Shown here: in pieces, positions 28,501 to 36,874 of the stretch
Layout: each line of letters opens with the position of its first letter
How positions within the stretch are numbered: the stretch's first letter is position 1
From: Helicobacter_D ganmani
GTDB taxonomy: Bacteria; Campylobacterota; Campylobacteria; Campylobacterales; Helicobacteraceae
Strand: one strand, 5' to 3'
Assembly: GCF_965138225.1 (NCBI RefSeq)
Contig: NZ_CBCSAX010000007.1
Length of the DNA: 64,000 bases
Made by a program: the position numbers and the translations under genes
The notes under the pieces: generated by a model
Told to the model about the DNA's origin: nothing
Database searches by the model: none
What the model saw: the letters and a program-made list of their open reading frames with translations, nothing else

Positions 28501-28605
28501 CTCCGCTTTGGTAAAGATTCTCACCCCACAATCTTTTAATTCTTCTCCCTCTACATATGCCCAACCAATGCTTGTAATGCCTATATCAAAACCAAGAATT
28601 TTCAT
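25513..28605 (-). CDS. cas9: CRISPR-associated endonuclease Cas9 (subtype II-C)
   Basis: Cas9 cuts DNA guided by crRNA:tracrRNA. RuvC-I carries D7 (LGFDIGITSIGWA), then the arginine-rich bridge helix (about 47-70, RREARGVRRRLARRKARL), an alpha-helical REC lobe (about 75-490), RuvC-II with E509 (HKIHLEFTRE), HNH with D588-H589 (LEVDHIYPYSRSFDDSYMNK), RuvC-III with H733 and D737 (HLHHAVDAVIIAY), and a C-terminal wedge/PAM-interacting region (about 800-1030). All catalytic residues are present. Many segments match C. jejuni Cas9 (984 residues) closely; this one is 46 residues longer. No csn2 or cas4 accompanies it, which defines subtype II-C. An AAGGAG site precedes the ATG. The PAM cannot be read from sequence. 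Confidence 0.97.
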   Translation of the reverse strand: MKILGFDIGITSIGWAYVEGEELKDCGVRIFTKAENPKNGDSLAAPRREARGVRRRLARRKARLNAIKRLLCKEFGLNLSDYLANDGELPKAYQTSKEHKSPYELRTLALSQKLDSKDLARVILHIAKHRGYGNKHAKTGSDKDSGKVLSAIKVNETAMKDKYQSVGEYLYKEFYQKLRLESEKKGNNITKEFKNVRNKKESYEHCVAQEQVRAELELIFAKQKDFGATFSKNFESQIIETAFYQRDLKSFEDKVGKCVFYDEPRAPKDSLSAIEFVALTRIINTLKNLEEKSKNLGIGEAYGKDKIQEILKIVLDKGEMSYKKLREILHLDGRILFAKDSKLDYTKGMQEAEKAKFIEFKNLKAFKKAMGEDFGKFSREELDSIAMDIALIKSKENLAKKLQNYSALSKEQVEALSNLNFAKHIDLSFKALDKILPFMREGLRYDEAVKKAGLQEHRKHKQKGEFLIPLKDYEPYLANPVVARALSEYRKVLNALLRKYGNVHKIHLEFTREAGKNYDERKKIEKEQREHFEANQKAIQQCEILGLPINGANILKMKLWIEQKELCVYSDRKITREHLLDSKVLEVDHIYPYSRSFDDSYMNKVLVFAKENQGKGNKTPFEAFGNDKEKWDRILSLSANLPKQKQRRISNKDFKDKELGFIARNINDTGYIARLASQWTNNCLKFENLSENEVTIAGEKGSKNHLEVISGQLTSMLRHYWGLGDKDRNNHLHHAVDAVIIAYTNAKTIKVFADFRKNQEENKKKFYAKQIAESEYKAKKAFFEPCKNFRQMVLDKVDSIFVSKPPRKRARGALHKETFYSFEKLCNDKEYSKDNKMDYGGRKGIERAINLGKIRQVGTKIVSNGAMVRVDIFKDKKGKFYAVPIYTMDFALGILPNKAVAIGKDKEGMIKDWIKMDSNYTFCFSLFKDDLILVQKKEMEKAELCYFVGFGVSTASIQVEKHNNKFEGLSENEKILYSNATQKEVVGKSIGIQNLKTFEKYQVSHLGEMQKAEFEPCQDIALKSSPKRKN

Positions 28606-28689
28606 TGCAACTCCTTAAACTTTGAGTCAAACAATCAGTTATAAAAATAAATAATTTCAAATGACAAATTTTGCTTTCTAAATTGCAAA

Positions 28690-30549
28690 TCAATCTTCAA
28701 TATAATTCTTAAGCTTGCGCCCTACTTTTGGGTGTTTTAGTTTTTTAATTGCACTAGATTCTATTTGTCGGACACGCTCACGCGTTACATTGAGCTCTTT
28801 GCCAATCTCCTCTAATGTCCTATCAGATTCATCATCAAGCAATCCAAAGCGCATACGAATCACAGCCTTTTCGCGTTCATTGAGCTGGTCTAGCACATCA
28901 TCAATCTGACTTTTTAAATCCTCTTTTAAGATATGGTCCATTGGTCCAACAGAACTTTTATCCTCTACAAAATCCCCAAATTTTCCATCTTCACCATTTC
29001 CAATAGGTGCTTCTAAGCTAATAGGTTCTTTGGTGATTTTGATGACATTTTTTACCTTATCCACAGGCAGCCCCACACCCTCTGCAATTTTTTCCAAATC
29101 CGGCTCTTTACCCTCTTCTTGTAGAAATTTGCGCATAATTTTATTAATCCGATTAATTGTTTCAATCATATGAATTGGAATCCGAATCGTGCGTGCTTGG
29201 TCGGCAATGGCGCGGGAAATTGCCTGACGAATCCACCAAGTAGCATAAGTAGAGAATTTATAGCCTTTTTTATACTCAAACTTATCTACTGCTTTCATTA
29301 ATCCAATGTTGCCCTCTTGAATCAAATCCAAAAATGGTAATCCGCGATTCGTATATCTTTTGGCAATGCTTACAACAAGGCGTAGATTGGATTTTGCCAT
29401 TTTTGCTTTTGCTTTATCGGCAATGTCTTTTCCGCGCTTGATTTGCTCTAAGATTTGCTTAAGTTTTTCTGGTTCTAAGTCAAAGCTCCCCTCACTTGCT
29501 GCTTTGGTTTGAAACAACTTTTTAATCTCCATATAAGTAGAAACCATCGTTGCTTCTGGCGCAGCAGCAGTAATGTCTGCTTTGCTCATTTCCGTAATAT
29601 TATCCAAGATTCTTTTATGATTATTTAGCAAAATATCATTAAATAAAGGCAAGCGATATTCTAAACGTTTTAATTCCTTTTCAAAACCCTCATCACTTTT
29701 AATTGTATTTTCCATTGCTTTGACAAGCTCATTAATTAACTTGCTTGTAGGTCCCAAGTCTAGCAGCTTTTCTTTCAAAAGCTGTTTTTTATGCGCCAAA
29801 GTCAGCAAATACAACATATCCTCACAACTCTCATTGTCCTTTTCTTGTTCCCAAGTTTTCAGCCAATCTTTCTTTGCTTTTTCTAATGCCTTAAAGCTTA
29901 TCAACACCTTTTCTACGCGTTTTTGGTCTTTTTTACTAATCGGTTTCTTGGAATCCTCACCTTTTTCATTTTCACTCTCCTCTTCCTCCTCCTCTTCCAA
30001 ATCCTCTTCTTCGCCCTCCTCCTCGTCATCATCAAAACTTTTAAAAAGCTCTTTGACGCGTCTTTCACGATTGATTAAAGCTTCTTTGTAATCCAAAATA
30101 AAATCAATCAAATAAGGCACAGAACAAATTGCGTCTAGGATAATATTTTCGCCTAGTTCAATGTTTTTACTAAGCTCCACTTCATCTTCACGTGTCAAAA
30201 GTGGAATCTGTCCCATTTCACGCAAATACATTCTAACAGGGCTATCACTGCGACTCCATTCAAGCAATTCACGCTCTTTCATAAAGTCAAATTCATCTTC
30301 TAATTCTTCATCTAAAAGCCGTTTTTTATCCTCTTTGATTTTTCTTGCATCGTCTTGATTCAGAATTTTTGCTACTTCAGAAGCAGACATCAATTTTCTA
30401 TTGTATTTTTTTGCAAGCTCACTCACTCTTTTGGCTTGTGCAGCGGTAGGAAGTTTACCCAAAACCTGTGCAATTTTTTCATAAGAAACATATTTAAACT
30501 CACTTTGAAACAATTCGTCTAATTGTTGATTGATATTTTTTGCAGACAT
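28690..30549 (-). CDS. rpoD: RNA polymerase primary sigma factor RpoD
   Basis: Housekeeping sigma-70. Region 1.1 is at the N-terminus, a long non-conserved region follows, then regions 2 (NLRLVVSIAKRYTNRGLPFLDLIQEGNIGLMKAVDKFEY, with YATWWIRQAI), 3, and 4 with the helix-turn-helix RTLEEIGKELNVTRERVRQIE. Residues about 170-200 are an almost uninterrupted Asp/Glu run. The frame is open to a TTG at 30561, but that TTG is part of the TTGGAG ribosome site; ATG 30549 is six bases after it and gives 619 residues. Confidence 0.96.
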   Translation of the reverse strand: MSAKNINQQLDELFQSEFKYVSYEKIAQVLGKLPTAAQAKRVSELAKKYNRKLMSASEVAKILNQDDARKIKEDKKRLLDEELEDEFDFMKERELLEWSRSDSPVRMYLREMGQIPLLTREDEVELSKNIELGENIILDAICSVPYLIDFILDYKEALINRERRVKELFKSFDDDEEEGEEEDLEEEEEEESENEKGEDSKKPISKKDQKRVEKVLISFKALEKAKKDWLKTWEQEKDNESCEDMLYLLTLAHKKQLLKEKLLDLGPTSKLINELVKAMENTIKSDEGFEKELKRLEYRLPLFNDILLNNHKRILDNITEMSKADITAAAPEATMVSTYMEIKKLFQTKAASEGSFDLEPEKLKQILEQIKRGKDIADKAKAKMAKSNLRLVVSIAKRYTNRGLPFLDLIQEGNIGLMKAVDKFEYKKGYKFSTYATWWIRQAISRAIADQARTIRIPIHMIETINRINKIMRKFLQEEGKEPDLEKIAEGVGLPVDKVKNVIKITKEPISLEAPIGNGEDGKFGDFVEDKSSVGPMDHILKEDLKSQIDDVLDQLNEREKAVIRMRFGLLDDESDRTLEEIGKELNVTRERVRQIESSAIKKLKHPKVGRKLKNYIED

Positions 30550-30608
30550 AGAAAACTCCAAGAAGTAGATAAAACTTAATTTATTTTTAAGTTAATGAAA
30601 AAACATTG

Positions 30609-30614
30609 ATTATA
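30609..30614 (-). promoter_or_regulatory. -10 box upstream of rpoD
   Basis: The minus strand reads AGATATAATCA, a perfect TATAAT 60 bp before the proposed rpoD start. The 160-bp gap between rpoD and the nitrilase-like gene is otherwise AT-rich without a clear hairpin. Confidence 0.5.
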
Positions 30615-30724
30615 TCTAAAATTTATAAATTTAATCTTAAAAAATAATAGAGATTCTAACATAAATGCAAGAATCAATTCAAAATACTTTAATAATACTA
30701 AATTAGGAATCTAAAAGCTTTAAA

Positions 30725-31510
30725 TTAAGAACGAAATCTCCAACATTCTTTAATTTCTTTTAAATATTTTTTATCCACTTCGGCAATCAGTAATTCCTCG
30801 CGGTCACCTAAGCAATCTATCACTTCCCCATTAGGACAGACAAACAAAGAATCTCCATAAAAATTCCACAATGTCTTTGTCGGTGCGTCCTCATATTGCC
30901 CAATTCTGTTTGCACGCAATACATAACAACTATTCAAAAAAGCCCTCATTTTTATAATACTACGCCAACGCAAAGAGGAATCAAAGGTGGAAGCACTCGG
31001 GAGCAATACACAATCTACATTCTCATTTTTAAATTTTAACCAAAACTCATCAAAATGCAATTCATAACCAAAAAGCACAGAAAATTTAATTCCACCCACG
31101 CTAAAAATCGGAGGGATTCTAAGGATTTTTGGAGAAGTATTGGCAAAAAATTTCTCTTCATTCCAATGCTCATAAGGCATGAGTTTCTGTGCTCTATAAC
31201 GCAAAGCCTTGCCCTTATTAATGATTAGAATCGTTTTATAAAGTTTGCGGGAAACCACTTCTAAAATAGGTGTTACAATGATGATTCCATATTTGCTAGA
31301 AAGCTGCAACAAATTTTCATTTTCTTTGTTGATTTGTTCTAACCATTGTGATTTTTTATGTCTTTTAGATTCCAAATTTTTAAAAAACGGATTAAGTAAA
31401 TATTCTCCAAAAAGAATAATTTTAGCCTTTGCTTCCACAGCCGTCTTAAGATAAGATTCTATCTCACTTTGACTTTTATTATTTGAAAGTTGTAGAGCAG
31501 CGATTTTCAT
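30725..31510 (-). CDS. Nitrilase-superfamily (carbon-nitrogen hydrolase) protein lacking the catalytic Cys
   Basis: The fold is clear: start MKIAALQLSNN, the general-base Glu in ILFGEYLLNPF, and the Lys in AQKLMPYEHWNEEKFF. Where active members have a Cys before Y-E/D, this protein reads SVLFGYELHFDEF, so the nucleophile position is Gly. It is therefore probably not an amidase and may be a binding or structural relative. The downstream segment LLPSASTFDSSLRWRS is family-like. Start ATG 31510 overlaps the xseB stop (ATGA) and has an AAAGGAAAA site; a longer frame to 31549 exists. It is last in the pflA-xseB run. Confidence 0.8.
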   Translation of the reverse strand: MKIAALQLSNNKSQSEIESYLKTAVEAKAKIILFGEYLLNPFFKNLESKRHKKSQWLEQINKENENLLQLSSKYGIIIVTPILEVVSRKLYKTILIINKGKALRYRAQKLMPYEHWNEEKFFANTSPKILRIPPIFSVGGIKFSVLFGYELHFDEFWLKFKNENVDCVLLPSASTFDSSLRWRSIIKMRAFLNSCYVLRANRIGQYEDAPTKTLWNFYGDSLFVCPNGEVIDCLGDREELLIAEVDKKYLKEIKECWRFRS

Positions 31511-31752
31511 TGGTTTTCCTTTTTGTATTGCATTTTGAGTTCTTCGCATTGTAATTGTGCATCTTCCAAGATTCTTTGTGCTTTTTGTAGATTTTCCATA
31601 CCCTCTTTATAGAACGCTAAACCCTCATTAAGAGTAAGTTCTTCCTCCTCTAATTTTTCTAAGCATTTTGAAATTATACTAAGATAATCTTCAAAGTTCA
31701 TTTCCTGATTTTTCATTGCTTTTTGTTTATTTTTTTGCATTTCTTCTCTCAT
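31507..31752 (-). CDS. xseB: Exodeoxyribonuclease VII small subunit XseB
   Basis: The small helical subunit assembles on XseA to make exonuclease VII. The segment NFEDYLSIISKCLEKLEEEELTLNEGLAFYKEGMENLQKAQRIL holds the family pattern (F-x-x-x-L...LE-x-x-x-LxLxE-x-L-x-x-Y-x-x-G). The first 17 residues are polar extra sequence, and a later Met (M18) would give a more standard N-terminus. ATGA overlaps couple it to pflA upstream and the nitrilase-like gene downstream. Confidence 0.88.
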   Translation of the reverse strand: MREEMQKNKQKAMKNQEMNFEDYLSIISKCLEKLEEEELTLNEGLAFYKEGMENLQKAQRILEDAQLQCEELKMQYKKENQ

Positions 31753-34163
31753 GGTTGTCCTTGAGTTTGGGATACATTTTGAGTTTCCAATAAATTTTTA
31801 GCATCTATACAGAGATTTTTCCAAGGCGATTCTGCTTGGACAGCCTCGCAACGATTATAAGATTCTATTGCGGCATTTTTATCACCCAATTTGTCGTTTA
31901 AGTAACCTTGTAAATAATAAATTTGAATCTGCTCATTTCCTGAATTAGCACGAGATTCTACATTTTTGAGCAAATCTAAGGATTCTTGAAATTTACCTTC
32001 ACGATTGAGAGCCTCTATCATACTCAATTCAACCCAAGGGGAATATTCAAAACGTTCATATCGCTTTTGGAGAGCCATCAGTTTGCCTGCATACACTTTA
32101 ATTGCTGTATCGTCTTTGTTTGCAAGAGATCTTTGCAAAGCTTCTTTATAAACCTCAATCATTGGATTGCTATCTTTTAATTTATCTTCCAACATAGGCA
32201 AAATCTTAAACGCTTCCTCCCACCTTCCTTGCTTACTCAAAGACATAAATAATATCCAAGCACTATCGTTGTATGCGGGATTACTTAACAAGCTCAAGGT
32301 ATCCCTTGCGGCAAGAGCTGCTTTGGGATAATCTTGCATTTCATACTCTACCCACGCCAAACGATAGAGCCAATCCTCTTTATCCGTAGCTGTTTTGGCA
32401 TTTTGGGATTCTATTTGAGCAATTTTTTGTGCCGCATTGTATTGTTTATTTTCTCTCAAACAATCCAACATTTGCAACTTTTCATTGCTTTGCAATGGAA
32501 TCCTCTCGGCATACAAGCTACCATAATACGCTGCTTCTTTACAATTTTGTGCCTTTAAAGAATCTCTCGTCAATGCACTAAGCGCATTCAATAAAACAGC
32601 GGGGTTCTCTCCTAATTGACGCTCTAACTCCTCTCTTAAAGCAAAGATTTCTTGATAATTCCCTGTTTCATACAAGGTTTCAGCTTTTTTCTCTAATGCC
32701 ATTTTGGCTTCTTCTTTGCCTTGATAATTTTCCATTACATAATCATAATGCTCTAATCGTTTTGTCGCATTATCCTCATTATAATTCAACAACAAATTAT
32801 CGTCCAAATTTTTTACTTCGCGTCGTTCCGCTTCACTTTCTGTTTCTTTAAGTAAAAGTTGATAATATTGGTGTGCTTTTTTAAGATTTCCTGCTTTGTC
32901 AAACCATATTGCCATACTTTTAAGGAGTGGCAAATACAATGGGTCATCTTTATCCTCCAAAGCCTCAAACATTACTTCTGCCACTTGCGAAGGCACATCT
33001 ACAATTCCAACTTCTGCCCAACCTTGTAACAAATTATAATACTTTGGAATGTCTTTAAGAAAATATTTTGGATTCGCGTCTAGGACACTTTTAAGATGCC
33101 TTTGTGCCTCTGTTTTGTTTTCTGCTTTGCGATAATAATCCCCAAGCAAAATAGATGCTAAAGAAGCGATTTCTAAATCTGTCGTTTCATTTAAAGTAGA
33201 TTCATACATATTTAAAACAACTTTGCGGTCCCCCCTAATATAAAGATTCTCTCCATAATCAAGTCGCGCAAGAAGCTCGTATTTATCACCCTTATACTCG
33301 CTAAAAAGCCTATCATAATAGTATTTTGCCTCTTCAAAAAAGTTCATTTTAGCATAAGTTTTTGCCAATATAAATAAGATTTGTGGCACATGAACATCTG
33401 TTGGATAAGCTTCTAGCCAAGCTTTAGCTAGTATCATTGTATCTTCGTAATCTTCCTCTTTACCCAAGCTATCCAATGCAGCAATTTTAAAATATAAAAT
33501 ATCACGTTTAAAGATTGTATCAGGATAAAGAGCAAGCATTTCTTCTATTGCATTCAAAGCTTCAGTATAGGATTCTTCAGCAATTAAGGATTGTATGTGC
33601 AAGAAAGAATCCTTGTCCGCTCCAACTTCATTATTCATTGGGCGCATTTGCACATCTAATGCCCCCACTCTCGGTAAATGTTCCTCAAAGAAAATAGGAA
33701 AATTCAATCCATTGCTTGGCTGGTCGTTTAAAAATGGAATCTTATTTTCATAACCTAAAATTTGCCAACGTTTGGATTTTTCGTTGTGTTCTTGCGGGAT
33801 AGGCTGATTAGAGATAAGGCTAAATTCTGTATTATAAAGTTTAATTTTTTTGCCATTTTTTGGTTTGATTTTCAAAAAGAATCTCTGCGTATTATCCTCA
33901 AGACTTTCTGGCACGATAGAAAAAAATAAAGTCTCACTGCGTTGAAAACGCGATAATAAAGGGGAATCAAATCCGCAAATAATCTCACTGACTTCAGACG
34001 CTCTATCATAGGATTCCACACAAGCAAACGGAACATTGTCTATTAGGTTTAAAACAGCAAAGTTTCTATTCTCTTCTCTACCGCTATTGATATAAAACTC
34101 TAATCCAAAAAAAGAATTTGCTATAAACAACAATAAAAATACTAAGTGATTCTTGTTTTTCAT
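31749..34163 (-). CDS. pflA: Periplasmic TPR protein, probable paralysed-flagellum protein PflA
   Basis: 804 residues with a signal peptide (MKNKNHLVFLLLFIANSFFG), an N-terminal beta-rich domain (about 20-145, LEFYINSGREENRNFAVLNL) and then a long array of TPR/SEL-like helical repeats to the C-terminus. That architecture, the length and the start of the mature protein resemble PflA of Campylobacter/Helicobacter, a periplasmic spoke of the flagellar motor that works with PflB to hold the stator ring. Identification is from memory of the family; another TPR protein is possible. It leads a tightly overlapping run with xseB and the nitrilase-like gene. Confidence 0.75.
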   Translation of the reverse strand: MKNKNHLVFLLLFIANSFFGLEFYINSGREENRNFAVLNLIDNVPFACVESYDRASEVSEIICGFDSPLLSRFQRSETLFFSIVPESLEDNTQRFFLKIKPKNGKKIKLYNTEFSLISNQPIPQEHNEKSKRWQILGYENKIPFLNDQPSNGLNFPIFFEEHLPRVGALDVQMRPMNNEVGADKDSFLHIQSLIAEESYTEALNAIEEMLALYPDTIFKRDILYFKIAALDSLGKEEDYEDTMILAKAWLEAYPTDVHVPQILFILAKTYAKMNFFEEAKYYYDRLFSEYKGDKYELLARLDYGENLYIRGDRKVVLNMYESTLNETTDLEIASLASILLGDYYRKAENKTEAQRHLKSVLDANPKYFLKDIPKYYNLLQGWAEVGIVDVPSQVAEVMFEALEDKDDPLYLPLLKSMAIWFDKAGNLKKAHQYYQLLLKETESEAERREVKNLDDNLLLNYNEDNATKRLEHYDYVMENYQGKEEAKMALEKKAETLYETGNYQEIFALREELERQLGENPAVLLNALSALTRDSLKAQNCKEAAYYGSLYAERIPLQSNEKLQMLDCLRENKQYNAAQKIAQIESQNAKTATDKEDWLYRLAWVEYEMQDYPKAALAARDTLSLLSNPAYNDSAWILFMSLSKQGRWEEAFKILPMLEDKLKDSNPMIEVYKEALQRSLANKDDTAIKVYAGKLMALQKRYERFEYSPWVELSMIEALNREGKFQESLDLLKNVESRANSGNEQIQIYYLQGYLNDKLGDKNAAIESYNRCEAVQAESPWKNLCIDAKNLLETQNVSQTQGQP

Positions 34164-34187
34164 AGATTTCCAAATTTTAAATACGAA

Positions 34188-34193
34188 ATTATA
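34188..34193 (-). promoter_or_regulatory. -10 box upstream of pflA
   Basis: The minus strand reads AAGTATAATTTC, a perfect TATAAT 24 bp before the pflA start, in the 54-bp gap after the metallophosphoesterase gene. No sigma-54 motif is seen here. Confidence 0.5.
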
Positions 34194-34217
34194 CTTTCTT
34201 TTCTTTGAAATTTGCTT

Positions 34218-35387
34218 TTAGTCTTTTGAAGCTGCAATAAATTCAAAATAAGTTATCTCTGCACGCGCTAAAATGCGCATAGGAGGTCCCCAAAATCCCG
34301 TGCCACGATTAACGTAAATCTGCGTTGTTAGGCTGTGCTGATACCAACCTGCTAAATAAGGTTGGTCTAGCTTTACAAGGAATTGAAAGGGGGAAATTTG
34401 TCCTCCGTGCGTGTGTCCGCTCAAAATTAAATCCACTTGATGTTCTTCTCTCACCTCAAGGGCAAATTTTGGCTGATGCGCTAATAAAATTAAGGGTTGG
34501 GATTCTGCCCTATTTTGCAAAGCTTGTTCCAAATTTGGCTCTAAAACGCCTATTCTGCGACCAAACAAATCATACACTCCCGCCAAATTTAACACTACTT
34601 CCTTTTGTCCGTTGATACTTTTCATTAATTGCACGCATTCATTTTCCAATGTCTTAATTCCAATGGCTTTTAAACTTTCAAGTAAGGGTTGGATATTGTG
34701 GAAATATTCGTGATTCCCTGTTACAAAATATACACCCAAAGGAGCTTGAAACTTACCAAGCTCTGCAATAGCTTTATGCACTCGTCCTACTTCTGTGTCT
34801 ATAATATCACCGGTTAGCACGATAAAATCCGGCTTTAGCGCATTGGTTTGATTCACAATTTGGCGTACAACATTTTCTTCAATCAATCCTCCAATATGCA
34901 AGTCACTGATTTGCACCGCACTCATTGGTGTTTTAAGATTCTTTAATGAAATCTTAATGCGCTCTATTTTGGGAGATAATCTTCCCTCCACCAATCCCGT
35001 GCCTAGATAACCTAACGCAAAGATTCCGCTTGTGGCATTTAAAGTCCTTTGAAAGAATCCTCTGCGCTCTTGAGAGAATTTTGGAAAAAACCAAATTATA
35101 AGACGCAACAATAATGCAAGAAATTGATAAACTAACATTGCGACAAATAATACAAATCCTATACCAATGGATAAAGAAGCTAAAAAATATATACTTTGTG
35201 GAAAATCTACACAATAACGCGCCACAAAATAAACCACAACCCCAAAAAAATTAAAAATCAAAAAAGTTTTTAATACCAAAAGTGGAATCTTTAATTTAAT
35301 GATTTTCTTAATAAAGAAAAAATAGATGCTTAAATGAAAAATAAAAAATACAAGCAAAGCCAAAAAAGGAAAAAGATTTTTTAGCAT
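34218..35387 (-). CDS. Membrane-anchored metallophosphoesterase (YkuE-like)
   Basis: The N-terminal 120 residues hold three to four hydrophobic segments. The C-terminal part is a calcineurin-like phosphoesterase: QISDLHIGG, VLTGDIID, VTGNHEYF and the closing LILSGHTHGGQISPF provide the metal-binding Asp, His and Asn residues. Family members act on phospholipid-linked substrates such as UDP-diacylglucosamine-type lipids or on unknown targets; no substrate can be assigned. It lies 54 bp upstream of pflA on the same strand. Confidence 0.9.
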   Translation of the reverse strand: MLKNLFPFLALLVFFIFHLSIYFFFIKKIIKLKIPLLVLKTFLIFNFFGVVVYFVARYCVDFPQSIYFLASLSIGIGFVLFVAMLVYQFLALLLRLIIWFFPKFSQERRGFFQRTLNATSGIFALGYLGTGLVEGRLSPKIERIKISLKNLKTPMSAVQISDLHIGGLIEENVVRQIVNQTNALKPDFIVLTGDIIDTEVGRVHKAIAELGKFQAPLGVYFVTGNHEYFHNIQPLLESLKAIGIKTLENECVQLMKSINGQKEVVLNLAGVYDLFGRRIGVLEPNLEQALQNRAESQPLILLAHQPKFALEVREEHQVDLILSGHTHGGQISPFQFLVKLDQPYLAGWYQHSLTTQIYVNRGTGFWGPPMRILARAEITYFEFIAASKD

Positions 35388-35431
35388 ATAAAAACTCCTT
35401 GAGGCTTCATTTATTTTTTAAAAAAATAAAC

Positions 35432-36085
35432 CTATCCATCTAATTTGCGTGTTAAAAACCATAAAATTAAAACAGCTTGTAAGCCACAAATTAAAAATGC
35501 GCAATAAAGGAGAATTTGAAGATAAAATTGCGATTCTTTGATGATATTTTGTGCATAAAACTGCTGGCTTAATGTTGCAAGCTCTAAGCTCGCAAGCAAT
35601 CCGTTATCCTCTTCTAGTTGTTGCAAAAGTTCTTGATTAATGCGAAAGGCTTCTTGTGTAGTTTGCAAGAAAAATATTTTATTTGCATTATTCAAAAATT
35701 CTTCCATTTTAAACTTCAAATTTCCATCGCCAAAATAGATTTCATCTAAAGTAGAAGCTTTTTTATTGCCAATAATTGTAGAAATTACAAAATTTTGCAA
35801 AATCATATGAATAGAATTTAGCTGATTAATACAACTGCGAAGTTCTGTTAGGCTTTCGGGATTATTGCGATTCAAAATACGATTCGTAACAACAATTTGA
35901 GATAAAAAAACGATTCTTTGAGCAAGCAAACGTTGCTTGCCACTAATATTCACATAATAAAGTAAAGCGTCTTGTTTTTGCAATCCTCGTTTGTTAATTT
36001 GTGCATAAAAAATGATTCCGACACACAAAAGGATACACAATAAAGATTCTAAAATGATGATTTTTTTACCTTTGAAAAAATGCAA
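35432..36085 (-). CDS. PilJ-type periplasmic sensor domain protein without output domain
   Basis: 217 residues with a membrane helix at 9-27 and another at 188-210, enclosing a helical periplasmic domain. The segment YYVNISGKQRLLAQRIVFLSQ matches the N-terminal sensing helix of PilJ/NarX-type domains (consensus I-N-x-A-G-x-Q-R-M-L-S-Q-R). The protein stops just after the second helix, with no HAMP, kinase or methyl-accepting domain, and no adjacent frame supplies one. It is monocistronic, 44 bp before the phosphoesterase gene. Confidence 0.65.
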   Translation of the reverse strand: MHFFKGKKIIILESLLCILLCVGIIFYAQINKRGLQKQDALLYYVNISGKQRLLAQRIVFLSQIVVTNRILNRNNPESLTELRSCINQLNSIHMILQNFVISTIIGNKKASTLDEIYFGDGNLKFKMEEFLNNANKIFFLQTTQEAFRINQELLQQLEEDNGLLASLELATLSQQFYAQNIIKESQFYLQILLYCAFLICGLQAVLILWFLTRKLDG

Positions 36086-36150
36086 TGCTTTACCTTATAA
36101 ATTATTGGTGTATTGTATCAATCTTGATAAAAATTAGCAATAAATTGTGC

Positions 36151-36156
36151 TAAAAT
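36151..36156 (+). promoter_or_regulatory. Extended -10 upstream of the 36200 lipoprotein gene
   Basis: TGTGCTAAAAT gives an extended -10 element 44 bp before the start codon; an AAGGAG site follows near 36189. Confidence 0.45.
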
Positions 36157-36199
36157 TAACCTTTCAAATTCACCGATTCCCATTATTCAAGGAGTATCT

Positions 36200-36829
36200 A
36201 TGTTCTCTCTAAAAGCACTAAGCCCAAATCTAATACAAAAAAGTTGTTTTCTGACTTTTAGCGCATTGCTTTTAGGCGCGTGTGCGCAAAAGTTTAATGA
36301 TTTGCCCAATACACGTGTTTTAAAAACTTGCCAAGAACCCATTGCGAGCTATCATCTAATGGGTTTAAAAAGTGGTGATTATAATGACCTTACGATTCCT
36401 AATACGCAGGTGCAACAAATGGTAGAAAAATCACTTGCGCAGAGTGGTTGCTTTATTCAATCTGAACAAATTAGCGCAGAAACAACCAATACACAAAAGA
36501 ATCATTATCAATTAGAAGTAGTCTTTGGCAATATCAATACACAGACTAAACAAGGCGGTTTTTGGAGTTCGCAAACAAGCGACCAAGCTGTTTTTGAAGT
36601 TCAACTTAATTTCCATAGAACCAATGAAGTGAGAATCTTTCGTGGAAAATCAAGCATTCAAAATCAAAATAGTCAATATTTAGTCATTTTTGGAGAGAAA
36701 TCCAAACTCAATCCCAACCAAATCCAAATTACTATTCAAAATGCAATTAATTCCGCCATTAATGAAGCAACACGCAATTTAATTCAAGAAGTCCAAAACA
36801 AAGATTCTACAAATTATTCCAATTTTTAA
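36200..36829 (+). CDS. Putative lipoprotein of unknown function
   Basis: 209 residues. The signal peptide ends in SALLLGAC with the lipobox Cys at 28. The mature protein has two conserved-looking Cys (near 44 and 84) and a beta-rich middle (YQLEVVFGNINTQTKQGGFWSSQ). It has no catalytic motif. It sits alone between divergent/convergent neighbours, so context gives no role. An outer-membrane or periplasmic lipoprotein is the safest description. Confidence 0.75.
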   Translation: MFSLKALSPNLIQKSCFLTFSALLLGACAQKFNDLPNTRVLKTCQEPIASYHLMGLKSGDYNDLTIPNTQVQQMVEKSLAQSGCFIQSEQISAETTNTQKNHYQLEVVFGNINTQTKQGGFWSSQTSDQAVFEVQLNFHRTNEVRIFRGKSSIQNQNSQYLVIFGEKSKLNPNQIQITIQNAINSAINEATRNLIQEVQNKDSTNYSNF

Positions 36830-36874
36830 ATTCTAAGCTTCACGCTTAGAATGAATTTCAATGTTTTTTTGACG

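Noticed and set aside
29720..30091. Plus-strand Ser-rich open frame opposite rpoD
   Set aside because: It is the antisense of the acidic Glu/Asp run of RpoD (GAA/GAG read as TTC/CTC); no start signal.
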